A stretch of DNA of 64,000 bases from Platynereis dumerilii (GCA_026936325.1 JAPTHN010000042.1:1-64000), one strand, 5' to 3'. Shown: positions 21,301 through 34,468, numbered from the stretch's first letter. Notes: a model not told the origin generated them from the sequence alone. Program-made: numbers and translations.

Positions 21301-22632
21301 AGTGCCCAGAACAGGGCTGGAAGGGCCGACAATACCGTATCTATCTACATGTATCCATCACCATTTTAGCCGTCGAATTATCTCTATATATAATTGTATG
21401 TGTAGTTCACAATTTTTTTCATTCCCGTCCTACCCTAGGTGCTCACACTTAAAATCTGCTTATTTCGGGAGAGCCACTTCCGTAGCTTTTTGCGTGACCT
21501 ATAGCATTAATGAGCACAGCACGTGGATCTATGTTGCGCCTTTGGCCTTCCTTTGAAAGCTAATAACAGGTGAAGGGGAAAGACATCTGGAATACTGCAA
21601 GGGACATCTACAAATGGAAAATTAATAAGAATTTTCTGAATAGAATATAGGATTCCAGATACTCTTTTGTTCAGTTCAGAGAAAAATGAAGAGTCCCTGC
21701 TTTTATAATAAGTTTAACAGTAGTTATGGACCATATAGCCTTATACAGTTTTTTCAGCCACATATTTTTTGTCAATTCCTCATCTTGTGAAGGACTAAAA
21801 CACAGTTTATTTCATGAGATGCACATCCGCAGTAATTTGCATGGCCTATGGGCTATGGCATTGATATAACCACAGAAAAAAGATTTGCAATGTTCTTTCT
21901 ACTTTCCTTTAAGGACAGACATGATTGATTTTTAGCTTCTTTGGTCTTCTTGAGGCAATTTTTCAATCTGTTGCCTCAGGCAGGTCATGAAGCTAAATTT
22001 TGATTACATCCGGCCTTAATTCATGACATAGCTGGATCTGTAAGACTGTAATAGTAATGTCACGGCCATCTACAAATAGGAACATTGATAAGAATATTCT
22101 GAATATAAATAGGATTCCAGATAGTATTCAGAAAATGAAGACATTGAAGTCCGCCGGGTTGTTTTTGCCTCATAATATCTATTGTCTCTTTCTATTGCAA
22201 AAAATAGTGCTTCCCAGAAAGTTATCAGTGTGACACTGTCTGGCAGCTGAGCCTCGATGGCTATTAGGCCCAACATGGAATCCATTTTGATAGCAAACTG
22301 TACAGATAGTTCAAGGCGATAATACAGTGTCAGTGCAAGCAAATAATTTTTAATAGCAAACGTTGACACATGCACTTCAAGGGATGATTTTACTCAGCAC
22401 AAGTTTGATGGTAATACATTGTATTCAATCTACTAAAACCAATTATCTAGCTAAAGTGTCCAAAAAGTGTCCAAAAAGATGCTCTCTCATTTATTCACAA
22501 GGCAATACAAAGCCACAATTTCTTCTTTGGGGCACCAAAAATACAATGTTATTTCACTTTGAGAGATAGATTAACCAGAACAACGGAAAAGTTTACAACT
22601 TCACAAATTCTGTGTAACACTTAACTAAAATT

Positions 22633-23652
22633 TTCGTCTATCTCATGGAAGACTCAGATATAGCAAATTTTGCAGTTTTCAGCAGACCTGAAATTCTGAA
22701 AACTAAACAAATCAGCAGATAACTTCTGTTTCCTGGCACTGATTGTATTGAGAGTTATATCATTGTGTTCATCTTGGTGTTGTGATCGTGCAGAAACATA
22801 AATGATGTTAAAAAATGTAGAATTTATTTAATAAAGTAATTTTGACTGATTATTCCAGGATGCTGTAAGGCAGTGGCTTCATTATTTAATTTCCATACTA
22901 GGTCAAAGTGGTTTGACTGAAGCCGACACTGTGAATTTGCTACTAATCCAGTGGAAGACTCAGTCAAAGCTATGTTTTGGCTGGGTCATCCTCCATTTTC
23001 TGGTGGAAGACTCAGTCATAACATAGCTTTGACTGAGTCTTCCACCAGAAAATGGAGGATGACCCAGCCAAAACATAGCTTTGACTGAGTCTTCCACTAG
23101 ACTTTTGCAGATTCATAGAGTCGGCCTCAGTCAAACCACTTTGACCTTTTAGCTTGCACAACAAACAACTTTTTGGAGGAAAAAATCAATGGAAGACTCA
23201 GTCAAAGCAGTTTTAACTGTTTTTCACCTCAAAAGCTCCCATTTGAAACTCAGATTCTGTTGTGGAAGACTCAGTCAAACCACTGAAACCTAGTTTTACT
23301 TGAGACTAACCTTTCTACTTTTTTGAATGATGCATAAGCATAAAAGGTTAAATCAATTTGTATGTTGACATGACTGATTGTCTTCTTTCATTGTATCATG
23401 GAAGACTAGGTCAAATCAGTTGGGCTGATCAGATGAGCCATGAAAGATGTCAGTTTTTCATGAAAATTGCTATAAACAGAGAGAAAATGTCCCAAAATAC
23501 CGAGAGTTTGAAGGAGTAGTGTATGATAATAAATTGACCCATTGGGCTTCTTTCTATTGCCATTTGGTGCTAGAGATCCTCGAGATTATTTTTCAGATAT
23601 ATTTCAAAATCAGTCAAATTGATTTGACTGAGTCTTCCTTGAGATAGACGAA
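22633..23652. mobile_element. 1.02 kb element with GGAAGACTCAG repeats
   Basis: Ends TTCGTCTATCTCATGGAAG and, read inverted, TTCGTCTATCTCAAGGAAG. In copy 1 of the segmental duplication the site is uninterrupted (around 16342), so insertion is directly visible; AAAT-like words flank it. Inside, the word GGAAGACTCAG or a close variant occurs nine times, in both orientations: 22647, 22953, 23005, 23191, 23265, 23400 forward and 23033, 23085, 23628 inverted. A long palindrome fills 22900-23153. No protein is coded. Confidence 0.8.
22900..23153. repeat. about 250 bp palindrome
   Basis: Outer arms AGGTCAAAGTGGTTTGACTG (about 22901) and its complement (about 23130) are followed inward by diverged sequence and then by inner arms of about 66 bases (22953-23018 and 23028-23095) that match without any mismatch as far as read, around a spacer of about 10 bases. 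Likely formed by an inverted duplication inside the transposable element. Confidence 0.85.
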
Positions 23653-25200
23653 ATGTCTTGTTTAGGCCACAGTTGGCGCCTTCTATATTGTATTGCAGGT
23701 GGGCTACAATGTACACCTCCTCCACGATAAACAAATCGTTCCTAATTAATTTGGTAATCACAAGCTTTCTGATTAAAATTGAAATCAATCAAGGTCAGAT
23801 GAGACAGTTACATAGTTTTAGGAAATAGACGAAGCTTTCGCCAAATTATGGAGCTGTCCTGGTTCCTTCCAGAAAAGTTGTGCTGGTTCCTTGCTCTCAG
23901 TTTTTGTTAACTGTTCACAGGTACTTGCAAATTTTGCTCCCTAGGTGGCAGCAAATAGCAGTAAACTTTTAGACAGTCAGCTATCTATGCTATGAAGTGA
24001 TTTGCTTGTGATTACTTATTTGACACACTGTATGCAGCATATGTGGCTGTATGTTGACATGCAAGGCAGTCAGTAATGAGTTGGAGGGCAGCTTTTCACA
24101 GATTGAAATTGTCATAGGGAAGTCTGAACCTAAATTGGGTCTGAGAATGTTCAACCTTTGAAACTGTCATGACATTTCAGTTCATAGAACCCAATACCAC
24201 AGCAGCTGGTTAACACTAACTAATTATTCCTTTGTGTCTCAGTGTCTCATGTGTCTCCCTTTGATCAGTTTCCAATTCTATCCACATTAGTTTCCAATGC
24301 AACTTTCAGACCAGATGAAAGGTCTGTGATGGTGGATTTCTGTGACTGCTACCCATCTAAACTTACTTCGTTCATTAAACTTTGTCCATTCGCTAGCTTC
24401 TGCACAGTAACTGTAGGCCTATCACCTTGATATGGATCTGATTTTTTATTCTAAAATCAGTTATGACAAATCTAATGGCCTTCTCTTGATCATGACTTAA
24501 ACAGCCTCTATGTTTCCCATGTTGAATATAGAAAAGATGACACTCAGCTGTAATGAGTCACAAAGTGCCATTTTCAATCCACTCTTTTTGCAATTTCCTG
24601 GCAGAAAGCTGAATCGAAATTCAAAATTTACACCTTAGTTTTGGGAGACGTACATTGTATGTTATACCACTGTTTGCTTTTTCTAGCTTATACCACTGTT
24701 TGCTTTTTCTGGCCAATCAGAAGGCAGGATTTCGCTCTGATATAATGCATATCACAGCTCATACACCTGACCATGATATTGCATGCTTGGCTGACTACAA
24801 GTTGACAAAATTGAAGGAAACACTGAAACAAAACTGACCAACAAAGGATAAAAACTGAACAACACAGACAGTAAACAAGGAGGAAGATTGTATCAAGTGT
24901 AACTGGTCTCAATAAAAAGGCTGTATTCACTCGTTTTTATACCAATATCTGAAATAATTATCAAATTCAAGGTCACTTGATGAAATAGTTCATTTTGGAT
25001 AGGAAAGCTGCAAGAAAAATAGCGGAGCAGCAGACAAACAATTTGGCCCCATTTGGCGAGCTCAAAGAATTATTTTTTCTTCTTAATTTTTCTATTATTT
25101 TTCACATGTATTTAACTTCAAAATATAATTTGCTCGGTGACCGTAATAATCAGCCACACCAAAGATACCTTGGCTGAGAGGGCTGCACTATCAACCTACC

Positions 25201-25360
25201 TATCTAAATATCCGTCTATCGATCTATCTATCTATCTATCTATCTATAGATCTATAAAATTAATCTATAAAATTAATCTATGAAATGTATTGTGTTATTT
25301 CTATCTATCTATCGATCTTTCCATCTATCTTTGTATCTAAAAAATTAATGTATTGTATTA
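25201..25360 (+). repeat. short TATC microsatellite
   Basis: Interrupted runs of ATCT units around 25215-25250 and 25295-25335. Confidence 0.8.
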
Positions 25361-25530
25361 TTTCCTGAGAACAAAGAATTCTGACCTGTTGCCTTCAGCG
25401 CTGCCAACCTTCAAATGAAGTGAGGAACATGAATGTGCAACAAATACAATGAAATGTTGTCAAACAAGAAGGATTGAAGGCAAACAAAGGGATTTAAATT
25501 AATTTGTTTTGTACTTAATGGTATAAGTTA

Positions 25531-25624
25531 GATAACACCCTTGTTTGTGACGATATGCAATAATCCTTGGGCTAAAGCCCTCGGATATATTGCATATCGT
25601 CACAAACGAGGGTGTTATCTAATA
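25531..25624. repeat. hairpin of about 94 bp
   Basis: TAGATAACACCCTTGTTTGTG pairs with its complement ending GGGTGTTATCTA; the stem continues through GACGATATGCAATA and GGGC with a TAAA loop. A few mismatches. Likely a small foldback MITE. Confidence 0.8.
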
Positions 25625-25734
25625 CTTGTGTGTTGGTGTCTGGCAAACCAAAGGGCCAAAGGGTCATCAACCAGATTCTTGCACTGAAGTCTGCTGTGAC
25701 AAATTATGTTGCTTGACTAATCAAATAGACTCTA

Positions 25735-25908
25735 CACTGTAAAATTGGATGAGCAGAGTCAGCTTTTAAAAACAAATTGCTTGAGCATGAGCTTGATATG
25801 CTTGATGTTTTCAGCTAATATAACAAACATATTGTATTAGCTGAAAACAACAAGCTATGTTGCTCAAACAATGTGTGCAACCATCCTTCAAAATTCAAAT
25901 ATCACAGT
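25735..25908. mobile_element. [19 protein letters not shown], 174 bp copy
   Basis: Starts CACTGTAAAATTGGA and ends TTCAAATATCACAGTG, with TA directly on both sides. Inside is a second, shorter inverted pair around AGCTAATA / TATTAGCT. Confidence 0.7.
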
Positions 25909-26350
25909 GTATAGTTCTCATGCTAAAGCTTTGATAAAGTGCACAATTTTAGAGAAATAGTACTCTTTCCTCATATCAAAATTGCTGGTTGCAAGTGACG
26001 ATTTTTAAAAATTATCAGTTACATTAGCTAAATGGCATATTTTAAAAGTTACTGAAGTATACCATGCAGGAATATCTCTTCAGCCAAAAAGATTTTTCTG
26101 ACTATAGAATAATTGAGCCAGAGAAAGAGAGAAAATGAGATAATATGACTGCAACAATGCAGGCAGTCATCCTTCGAGAAAGGCAAATACGATGTGAAGT
26201 CACAAAGGCCTCGTCAGAATCCTCTGTGTCAACGATGTCATGGGCACATAATGGAATCATGACACTTGCGTTGTCATGTCAGAGATTGTTATGCTTCTCC
26301 TGTGTCATAGCGATTTCAACCAGTTGCGGTTATGTATGTGAAACTGTAGG

Positions 26351-29050
26351 TTAACCCAAAGCTATTCCAATGTAACAGAATAACATCTTTATATAAATTG
26401 TATCCATTAGAAGGCACGCAAGCTTCAAAACGTGGAATAATTTTAAGGAAGTTGGTACAAGGAAAATACTCACGCCAAAATAATCGGTTCTCATCTATAT
26501 TTTTTATTTTTTTATTGCAACATGCCGAAGTGCCTGATATTTTGAACTCCTGAAATCCCTGCTATATGCCATTTCTTCCGATTACCAACTTCTTTTAGAG
26601 ATATGAAAAATAAAAACCTTGCGTCCTGATAAATTGGTATAATGTGTTGATTGCCATTCTCTTACAAAGTGTTCATAGGTCATACTCTCAAGATATATGC
26701 ACAAAAGGCTGTAGCAGTGACATGCCACTGGACACTGGCAGTGAACTCTGCTTGAATTCACATGCAGCAACTGACAGGCAACTGCCCCTGTACTGGTAAC
26801 ACTCTGTCTACAAGTGGACTGCTCTTGCATTGCCACAGATCAGAACATATGCTGTCTTGTGTTGCCACCTAGTGACTAGCGTGCTATTCAGCGAGCTCCT
26901 GCGAGCGTCCACCAACTTTCAACCAGAAGAACACACACAATTTTGTCTGGAAGACACCGGGACTGTTTCTGAGTGTGCTGATGGCCTTGTCTACTTCCTT
27001 AGAGAATGTGATTGCTGAGTCTGACTCTGGTATACATCAATGTTGGATAGAAATTTTGCGAATGTGCAATGAAATTGGAACTATTTCTTGGGACAGCAAT
27101 GCTGTAGCATAGGAAATCAACTTTTGTGCCAGGTGGCAGCAGCATGCAGTTCTCAGTTCCACCAGACTGAGTAACACTGCCGTGAAAGTTGAAACTGAAA
27201 CATTAATAATTGATAATGCCAGTAACACAGACCTGAAGCTGGAAAATTTAAAAAAGCACTAAAGAATTGCATTTACTCATGCATTCGTGACCATAAATTC
27301 TGCCTCTCCCCTCACCGCCTTAGTTCTGTTGGGCAAAAGGGGCTGGGATTGGTCTGGGTCAGATATAGGTTACGTAATGGAGTTATTGGGCCAAACATGA
27401 ATAATAACAGAATGATTTCAACCAAAAAAACCTAACCAAGAAATAATGTAACCTGGGAGTTCAAAGGCATGGAAGCGCATGGAATTGTCTTGGCATGCTT
27501 GTGTGAGCATGTGCTTGGGAAATTTATCGGTTTGTGCTGTATTATGACCTTGAACTATTTGCTCAGTGCCTATAAAAATATGTAATATATTCCACACGTA
27601 TCGAGGAGCATCACCCAGACAATGACGTGGTGCTGACTTTCTAGGAAGTGCTATTATTTGTAGCAAAAAAAGATTACGCGTTTCTGAAAAAAAAGCCAAA
27701 TAAATGCATGATAACTTATATAAGGCAGATACTTTTGTTACATTTATAAAATGTTACTTGTATTGTGTAAAATTATATTGAGCCAATAAGATAACAGATT
27801 GTGTTTCAAAAACTAAAAATTAATGTCAACAGGCCTAAATAGAGTGTGGTTTGGCATCTCGGGTGCATGATATGTATACTCGCAGGGGCTTATTTTTTAC
27901 CTAAAATGTGTGGGGGGGGGAGCACACGCGCAGTCAGAATCGGCTGACGGATCCCCAAAAAACGAACTCAGTCAGTCTTTTTTACTTAGTTGTATTCCGA
28001 ATTTTTGTGTAGCATGGTAGCGTGCCAAAGCGGAAAGGTGGGGGACATGTGTCTAAGAACAGCTCCCTACCAAATTGAGCCCCTGTGACAACGCATTTTG
28101 TTTTCACACAAAAAACATAAAGTGTTCAAGGCACTTTAAAGCAGACCTCTTGGCATGCAGTGAGAATTTGCCATTAAATCATAAATATGTGATAATAGTG
28201 AAAAACTTAATTATATGTTCCCCCATGGCATAAATGGGAAATGCATTCGGGATTTTTTTTTGTCTTCTGTTAATTGCTAATTGCTAGAGATACCCTTTTT
28301 TCTTTACAATTGCATTTTAAAACGTTTTCTTTATTTTGTAATGAATTGCTCAATTAAAATAACAATGTGTCAGCCAATTAAACATCACACCTTTGCAGAA
28401 CAATGATATAGCTGTTATGTATTTAGTGTTGGAGAACGTCTTCTGCACATTGTTCATACCTGGAAAGCTTGCTTTATTATAATCAGATCATTCCTCCGTG
28501 CCTGTGCCAGCTATGATTGCTCAATTGCTGCTCAGTGACCCGCAAAATTACCTGGCTGCTGCAGGGGGATTCCTTATTTGGGGAACCCCCTTTGGGAATG
28601 CATATGATGTCATTCATTGCTATAGCATTTGGGTTGAATGGATTTCCCTTGCTAGAGACTTTATTTGGCGATTCACATGTACCAAATAAAAAGTTGAATT
28701 TTGAAATGATACTTTGTTTCACGCTGCATCACATGCTCCTCCTCCTCCGGTCACACTACGACTTTGCCAGTCAACTAATATATCAATAGCCAATGATAAT
28801 TTTTGGTTCTCTTTTCTTCTTCTTCTTCTTATTTTTCTTTCTCTCCCTTCTTCTTTGCTGTTTCAATATGTAATAATTTATATACATGTAATTAATATTG
28901 GTAATTTGATGGACTAAAATATGAATTATACATTTCTATAGAAAGGTGGCCACTTGCTAGCAGTTTTTAAAAAACCTTTTTAAAGCGGTCTCCTGGCTCT
29001 GTAACTAATTATTGAGTCTAATAAATGTTGTCTGAGTCTTAGTCTTAGTC
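26351..29050. other. non-coding part of duplication copy 2
   Basis: 27230-27710 matches 19360-20215 of copy 1 without the CACTGTGTAC element. 27710-29040 is unmatched AT-rich sequence with a G run near 27912-27920 and TCTTCTTCTT simple sequence near 28810. Short open frames show no family features. Confidence 0.5.
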
Positions 29051-29139
29051 TGAATGCTTCATGTGGAGGCGCATCACATAATACATGGTAAATGGCATTA
29101 TGAAGAAGGCAGGCAGCAGAAACTTGACCCACAAGAAAT

Positions 29140-29300
29140 GGCAGAATTTCAATGTCATAAGCAGCTGGCTGGGTTTCGAATCCCAGTTGAGAATCCAAAA
29201 TTTTCAGTGGAACATCATGAGCAAAATCCCAACTGGATGTCACTCAGAAGAGACATTAAATTAGCGGTCCCTTGTGTCAGTGCCTGTGCTGAAAAAAAAA
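29140..29300 (+). mobile_element. tRNA-derived SINE, probable
   Basis: CTGGGTTTCGAATCCCAG at about 29169 fits a pol III B box, and the following AACTGGATGTCACTCAGAAG ... AGACATTAAATTAGCGG stretch is like the conserved part of tRNA SINEs. A convincing A box upstream was not identified. A 12-base A run follows at about 29290. Confidence 0.5.
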
Positions 29301-29829
29301 AAAGATCTCCAAAAAGGGTAGAGGTGTAATATGTTTAGGAATCCTGCTCTCTCTCTCTCATCTCGACAATCAACCCTCATAAGCTGCCAGAACTGTTCTT
29401 ACAAGGCTGCCAATACCACATCAATCATCTCTCTAACAGAATTGAAGTATATTACCGGTCTACTGTGTTCACAATTTTTGTCATTACTAGTCCTGCCCTA
29501 CATAGGTACACTTAAAACACAGTCTATTTCGGGTGAGCCACTTCCGTAGCTTTTTGCGTGACCTATAGCATTAGTGATCACAGCACGTAGATCTGTATTG
29601 CGCCTTTGGCCTTCCTTTGATAGCTAATTACAGGTGAAGGGGAAAAGACATGACATTGGTAGATATGGAATACTGCAAGGGGCAGTACAAAATGGAAAAT
29701 TAATAAGAATTTTCTGAATACAGTGTAGGATTCCAGAAACTTAGTTGTTCAGTTCAGAGAAAAATGAAGAGTCCCTGCTTTTATAATAAGTTTAAGAGTT
29801 GCTGTAGAGCACAGTGAGTTTTATATAGT

Positions 29830-29991
29830 CAGTGGCAGATCCAGACATGATATTCTAGGTGGAGGGACCGGACGGATTTCGGCATTTGCGGGCCCGTGTT
29901 ATCGCATTTTTCTTCAATATGCCACTATCTATTCTGATGGTCTGGGGGGGGGGGGCCCGGGCCCCCTAGGCCCCCCCTGTATCAGCCACTG
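29830..29991. mobile_element. G-rich hAT5-like MITE, copy 2
   Basis: Left end CAGTGGCAGATCCAGACATG; right end read inverted CAGTGGCTGATACAGGGGG. ATAGT on both sides (29825-29829 and 29992-29996). Copy 1 of the segmental duplication lacks it (around 21750), giving an empty site. Body has runs of G and C. Confidence 0.75.
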
Positions 29992-32047
29992 ATAGTTCTT
30001 TCAGCCTCACAATTTTTGTCAGTTCCTCATCTCGTGATGAGCTATAATGCAGTTTATTTCATCAGAAGCACATCCGCAGTAATATGCGTGACCTGTGGCA
30101 TTGGTGTGCAAAGCATATATATATAGATTTGTATTGTTCTTTTGACCTTCCTGGGAAAGCAACAATGTAAGGTCAGACATGACTGATTTTTAGCTACTTG
30201 GATCTTCTTGAGGCACTTTATCTCAATTTTTCGTTGTGAGGGTTAATCCTACCATTAATTCATGGACCTGTCCGTCCATCACGCTCAAACTACAGCATCC
30301 CTCCCCACACAAATTTCCATACAAGTTACTAATGTTCTTGACAAGGTTTTAGGCCATCTGTCATCTCAAATTTCACGATCTATTGCGCCTGCCGCATCTC
30401 TTCCAAATTTCACACTTCTCCCCTTCATGGCCATGCAGACATTTTATTCATCTTTCTCTGCCTACTGCTTTACCGGCAGATGGCACCACTGCTTGGCCCT
30501 AGCCTTTATTGTCAGGTGGCAGCACCTGCAAGCTGCATTGATCCTCCTAACATACTCACTACTGCCAAATTGACTATTAGTTGTCAAAAGCTATAATTTT
30601 CTATAGGTCTATTGATATTAATTATTGTTTCTGTGACATTGTTAATATATGTGTCTGTTTGCAAATTACTCACCATACGATAGTTTAGGTAATTATTATT
30701 TACTTTTAGTCTCCATCACATGAGCTCACATGGCATCCATCAAATATCTCAAACACCACACAATGCACAATGCTCATTCTTTCTCAACATTCAAAGACCC
30801 CCCTAAACTTGTCAAATGTTACCATAAATCAATAAATATCATAACCATTTCCACATCCCAAATACTTTTTTCAGCTGGGTTGCTGTTGCTTTTGGCCTGC
30901 AGCCATGTTTATTTTGAAAAGCAAAAAAAAACACTAGGTGTCTCCACATCCTAATATGCACAATTGTGCCCCTGGTGGAAATATTTGGCATAACTAAAAT
31001 TGAGATTCTGGTGGGTATAGGTAGATGTGTAGGGCATGGGGGATATGGAGGCAGTATACCTGCTCTTGTTCTACTTACAGCACCATCAACTGGTTATCTA
31101 AACACTACTTTATGCCCAAATTAATAAACATGATTTTTCACTGTCAAATGCATACATAATTAAAATTTCATGAAAAACAACTTTCTATACCATTTCAATA
31201 TCATTCAATTCAATTTAAACAAATGTTTACAAATATTTACGCCTAATTAAAATGCTCTTTACAGCATGTGATTTTCATTACATTTCAATGTGGGCCTTAT
31301 GTGAAAAATAGTTCACCTAATAATTCATTAAAATGCCATGCACCATGTCACTATCATTCGATTCAAACATGTACGAATACATTTATCACCTAGAAACATC
31401 TCTCCTAATGCTATTCCAATAGCTATGATAGATCATGAAATCAACTTTAAGATGAAACTCCCATATATATGTGATACACAATCATAATCTCTTTATTCCT
31501 CCATGCACTCTGTTCATTCATATCCATACCAGACATTTTATGAGACATCCATTTCATTCTCAAGACTTTGACATACCAGCATTCACTCTCTTACTGCCAT
31601 TCTTACTCTCAATACGCATTATCAAGGGTACTCTGCTAGTCAAATAAAATTGTGTAAGGTTTCCTTTTTCGTCGGTACAAAAAAAAAAAGGTGTCATTGA
31701 TGTCAAGACATCGGTGGATCTGTAATAGTAGATGTCACGGCCATCTATAAATGGGAGAATTAATAAGAACATTCTGAATATAGATTGGATTCAAGATAGT
31801 ATTCAGAAAATGAAGACATTGAAGAACGCCGGGTTGTTTTTCCCCCATAATGACTATTGTCTTCTTTTTTATTAAAAAAAAAATTGCACTTCCCAGAAAG
31901 TCATCAGTGTGTCACTGTCTGGCTTCTGTGACTTCAATGTTATGTGGAATCTATATATACAGTATATCTAAATATATTTTGATAGCAAACTGTACAGATA
32001 GTTCAATGTGATAATACAGTGCAAACAAATAATTTTTCTAAACATCC

Positions 32048-32127
32048 AGCTGTTAGTGTTAATCAATAACGTCACAAGAAGCCATATCCCTCAATTTGAA
32101 TTGAACAGCCATTTTGTCGCAGGGTAA
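32048..32127. other. short spacer
   Basis: Separates the segmental duplication from the next MITE; the TAA just before 32128 belongs to that MITE's target duplication. Confidence 0.4.
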
Positions 32128-32544
32128 GGGACCGTTCAGAATTTATGACTGGGGGGGGGGTGGGAGTTTTGGCCGAGGGGTACTAACTTTTCACACGTGT
32201 TTCAAGGGGGGGGGGTATTAATTTTTGACAACACTTCCAAGGGGGGGGTAAGAAATTTTAACAAAGAAAATTTTTTTAAAAACACGCATAAACTCATTTT
32301 ATTTGGACTTTTTTATGCGCAAAAGTACGCGAAATGACGCGAATCTGTACGCGTGGCCGTGTATAACAGCATATATATGTGTATTACTTTGTATGTCGAG
32401 GGGGGGGGGTACTAAAAATCCGCTTGAAACCTAAGGGTGGGGTACTAAAAATCCGCATGAAACGCAAGGGGGGGGTATAAATTTTTGACGGGAAGTTCCA
32501 GCAAAACTCCCACCCCCCCACAGTCATAAATTCTGAACGGTCCC
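32128..32544. mobile_element. GGGACCGTTCAG MITE, copy 1 (417 bp)
   Basis: Both ends are GGGACCGTTCAGAATTTATG in inverted orientation followed by a G/C run. TAA on both sides (32125-32127 and 32545-32547), as for PIF/Harbinger-type insertion. Inside, G runs are followed repeatedly by TACTAA or GTAAGAAATTTTA words, about every 50-60 bp. A second copy of similar length is at 43018-43426. Confidence 0.85.
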
Positions 32545-32748
32545 TAAGTTAAGTTTTGACAATCAGGAGTGGTTTAAGTTATTCATATCATCGGCTAGCA
32601 TTAGTTACAAGTTTCACTTTTCTCAGTCATATGGTCCTCTCTTTTGCATGACAGATTTACAGACTGTATAGCACCACTTCAGATTCCTTACAACTGATTT
32701 TGCATTGTTTTACACTTGTGTTTGTAATCCTCTCCTTCATGCCAATGT

Positions 32749-33420
32749 TTGTTGAACAGGAATTTGCCAAAGAAAATGGAAAAATGCCCTTCAGAAATAC
32801 ACTATTTTCATCATAAAAACAAACTCCGTAACAATGGCGAAGTGCAGCGTTATTTCTACTTCCCCCCGTATCAACTCAAGAAACTTCACATGTGGTCAAT
32901 CAGTGAGGACAATGGTGAAAAAATCAAGACAACAGAGCATGCCAGAAATTTAGGTGTATTCTTTGATAAACACAATGTCAATGCATAAGCAAGTGAAAAA
33001 ATTGTGCCAACACATGTTTACTATAACCTTCGAAACATCTCAAAACTATGTAGGCCTGAGTCACTGACCAGAGAGTCAATCAAAACAGTTGTCAATGCAT
33101 TAGTCACGCCTCATTTAGATCACTGCAATGGAGAGCCCTGTGGTTCGTCCAACAGGTAATATATAAAGTTTGTGTGACAGAAATTCAGCTGTGTGATTAT
33201 TTGAACCTTGGCCCGAAAAGAAAATATAGTGTTAGTCTCTGTAGGAAACAGTCACACTGGCTTCTAATCCCTATCAGAATTAAATTCTAACTTATGAAAT
33301 CCCCATGTAAAGCTGTGAATAATCAAGCACCTCAGAAGCATCAATCAACATAAATCAGAAATTGACCTGAATCAACACAATTATGGCAAACTGCTCTTAG
33401 AGGTAGCTGCCTCACAAAAT
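32749..33420 (+). pseudogene. relict of CR1/L2-like LINE (reverse transcriptase C-end)
   Basis: Plus-strand frames read TTEHARNLGVFFDKHNVNA (32933-32985), then YYNLRNISKLCRPESLTRES, VVNALVTPHLDHCNG and QSHWLLIPIRIKF at about 33248-33290. This is the usual order after the catalytic core in CR1/L2-type LINE polymerases (ARNLGV-FD, LRNI, LVTSRLDYCN, LHWLPV-RI-FK). Several in-frame stops and frame changes mark it as an old dead piece. The catalytic FADD box is not present. Confidence 0.7.
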
Positions 33421-34468
33421 CCAAACAATTAAGTTTGAGGATGGATCCTTTTCCAATTCATGACTGACACTTTGAAATAACCAATCAGATTGTGTGTGAA
33501 AATCTACACAGTTGCTTCAACAGATAATACTCAGCAAAATTTCCTATTGCAACTCTTTCATCTTCACTTAAATGACAAGCTGATAACATAATTTTAAGGA
33601 CCAATTCACCATCACAGGTTGTTACGCTTGATTTATCAATAGGCACCCCTTTTGATGACATTACAAACAAAAACTTGCAAATAATGTGCACAAAGTTTTA
33701 TTTATAGCTATATTCCCGAACTATAGTAACTTATTAGTATTTTTGCATAACAACATCATCACTAGGTCATATCATTTAGAAACTGCCGGGCAGCTAACAT
33801 GATGTTGGGGTAGGCAATTGCTGATAAGAATCGTACGACATGTAAATGACAGAATCCAAATGGGGCAGAATTGAATTCATGTTGGAAATTGCTTCCAAAT
33901 TATGAAGTATAATATTTACGTAAAATTCGATTTTCACATTGGTCTGTTCCCGAGCCAACTTAAAATTAAACACCTCATGGTTCGCAGAAAGTATCTTAAA
34001 AATGAGGCTGTGACACCGAAGATTTCTCAAATCAGATAGATTAATCCCATAAGAATTCATTATACAATACATGACATTTCACATGGAATAGCCTGTGGTG
34101 TAGCGTGTCTTCTTTTGACACAAGAAATACTATGAACTTCTCTTGTAGACCTGACAACATCATGCCCTGCCACTTTCAATAATGGTAATAATCCTTCGAA
34201 AACTGCGTGGGCTCCACTTTGTAGCTTTTGCAGTTTTGTTGCTTCCCAGCTCATGTGTTATGGCATGCATAGCACATCTGGTTTAAAAGAACCCTTCTGT
34301 TCTAAAACTGGCCGTGATGTCTTGGGTTCGACTTCAACTCCTGGAACTCAATCTTTTCCAAACCACATCTGACATTAAATGGAGGCAATTTATATTCAGT
34401 GCTTTGCGCATGTGTAATTGAAAGACCCATCCTTGAATGAATAGGGAATGTGAATGACTCTCAGTCTT
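33421..34468. other. unassigned stretch
   Basis: AT-rich. Minus-strand open frames at 33485-33691, 33794-34072 and 34060-34254 are consecutive and could be remains of one old coding sequence, but no family was recognised. Confidence 0.35.

Larger units (their letters stand above)
16150..22380 (+). repeat. segmental duplication, copy 1
   Basis: Diverged counterpart of about 22430-32045. Matching blocks in order: 16150-17530 with 22440-24430; about 18000-18420 with 26000-26350 (inverted); about 19080-20215 with 26400-27710; about 21120-22360 with 29220-32040. Insertions present in only one copy mark it as older than those elements. No gene was recognised in either copy, so the duplicated unit looks non-coding, although small exons could be missed. 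Confidence 0.75.
22430..32045 (+). repeat. segmental duplication, copy 2
   Basis: Counterpart of 16150-22380. It is longer because of insertions: the GGAAGACTCAG element (22633-23652), a G-rich MITE (29830-29991), and about 1.45 kb at roughly 30270-31715 that has no partner in copy 1 and no recognisable content. The block corresponding to 18000-18420 is inverted here. Confidence 0.75.

Noticed and set aside
29140-29300. Intact tRNA gene
   Set aside because: A B-box-like word is present but no cloverleaf with A box and acceptor stem could be drawn; SINE is more likely.
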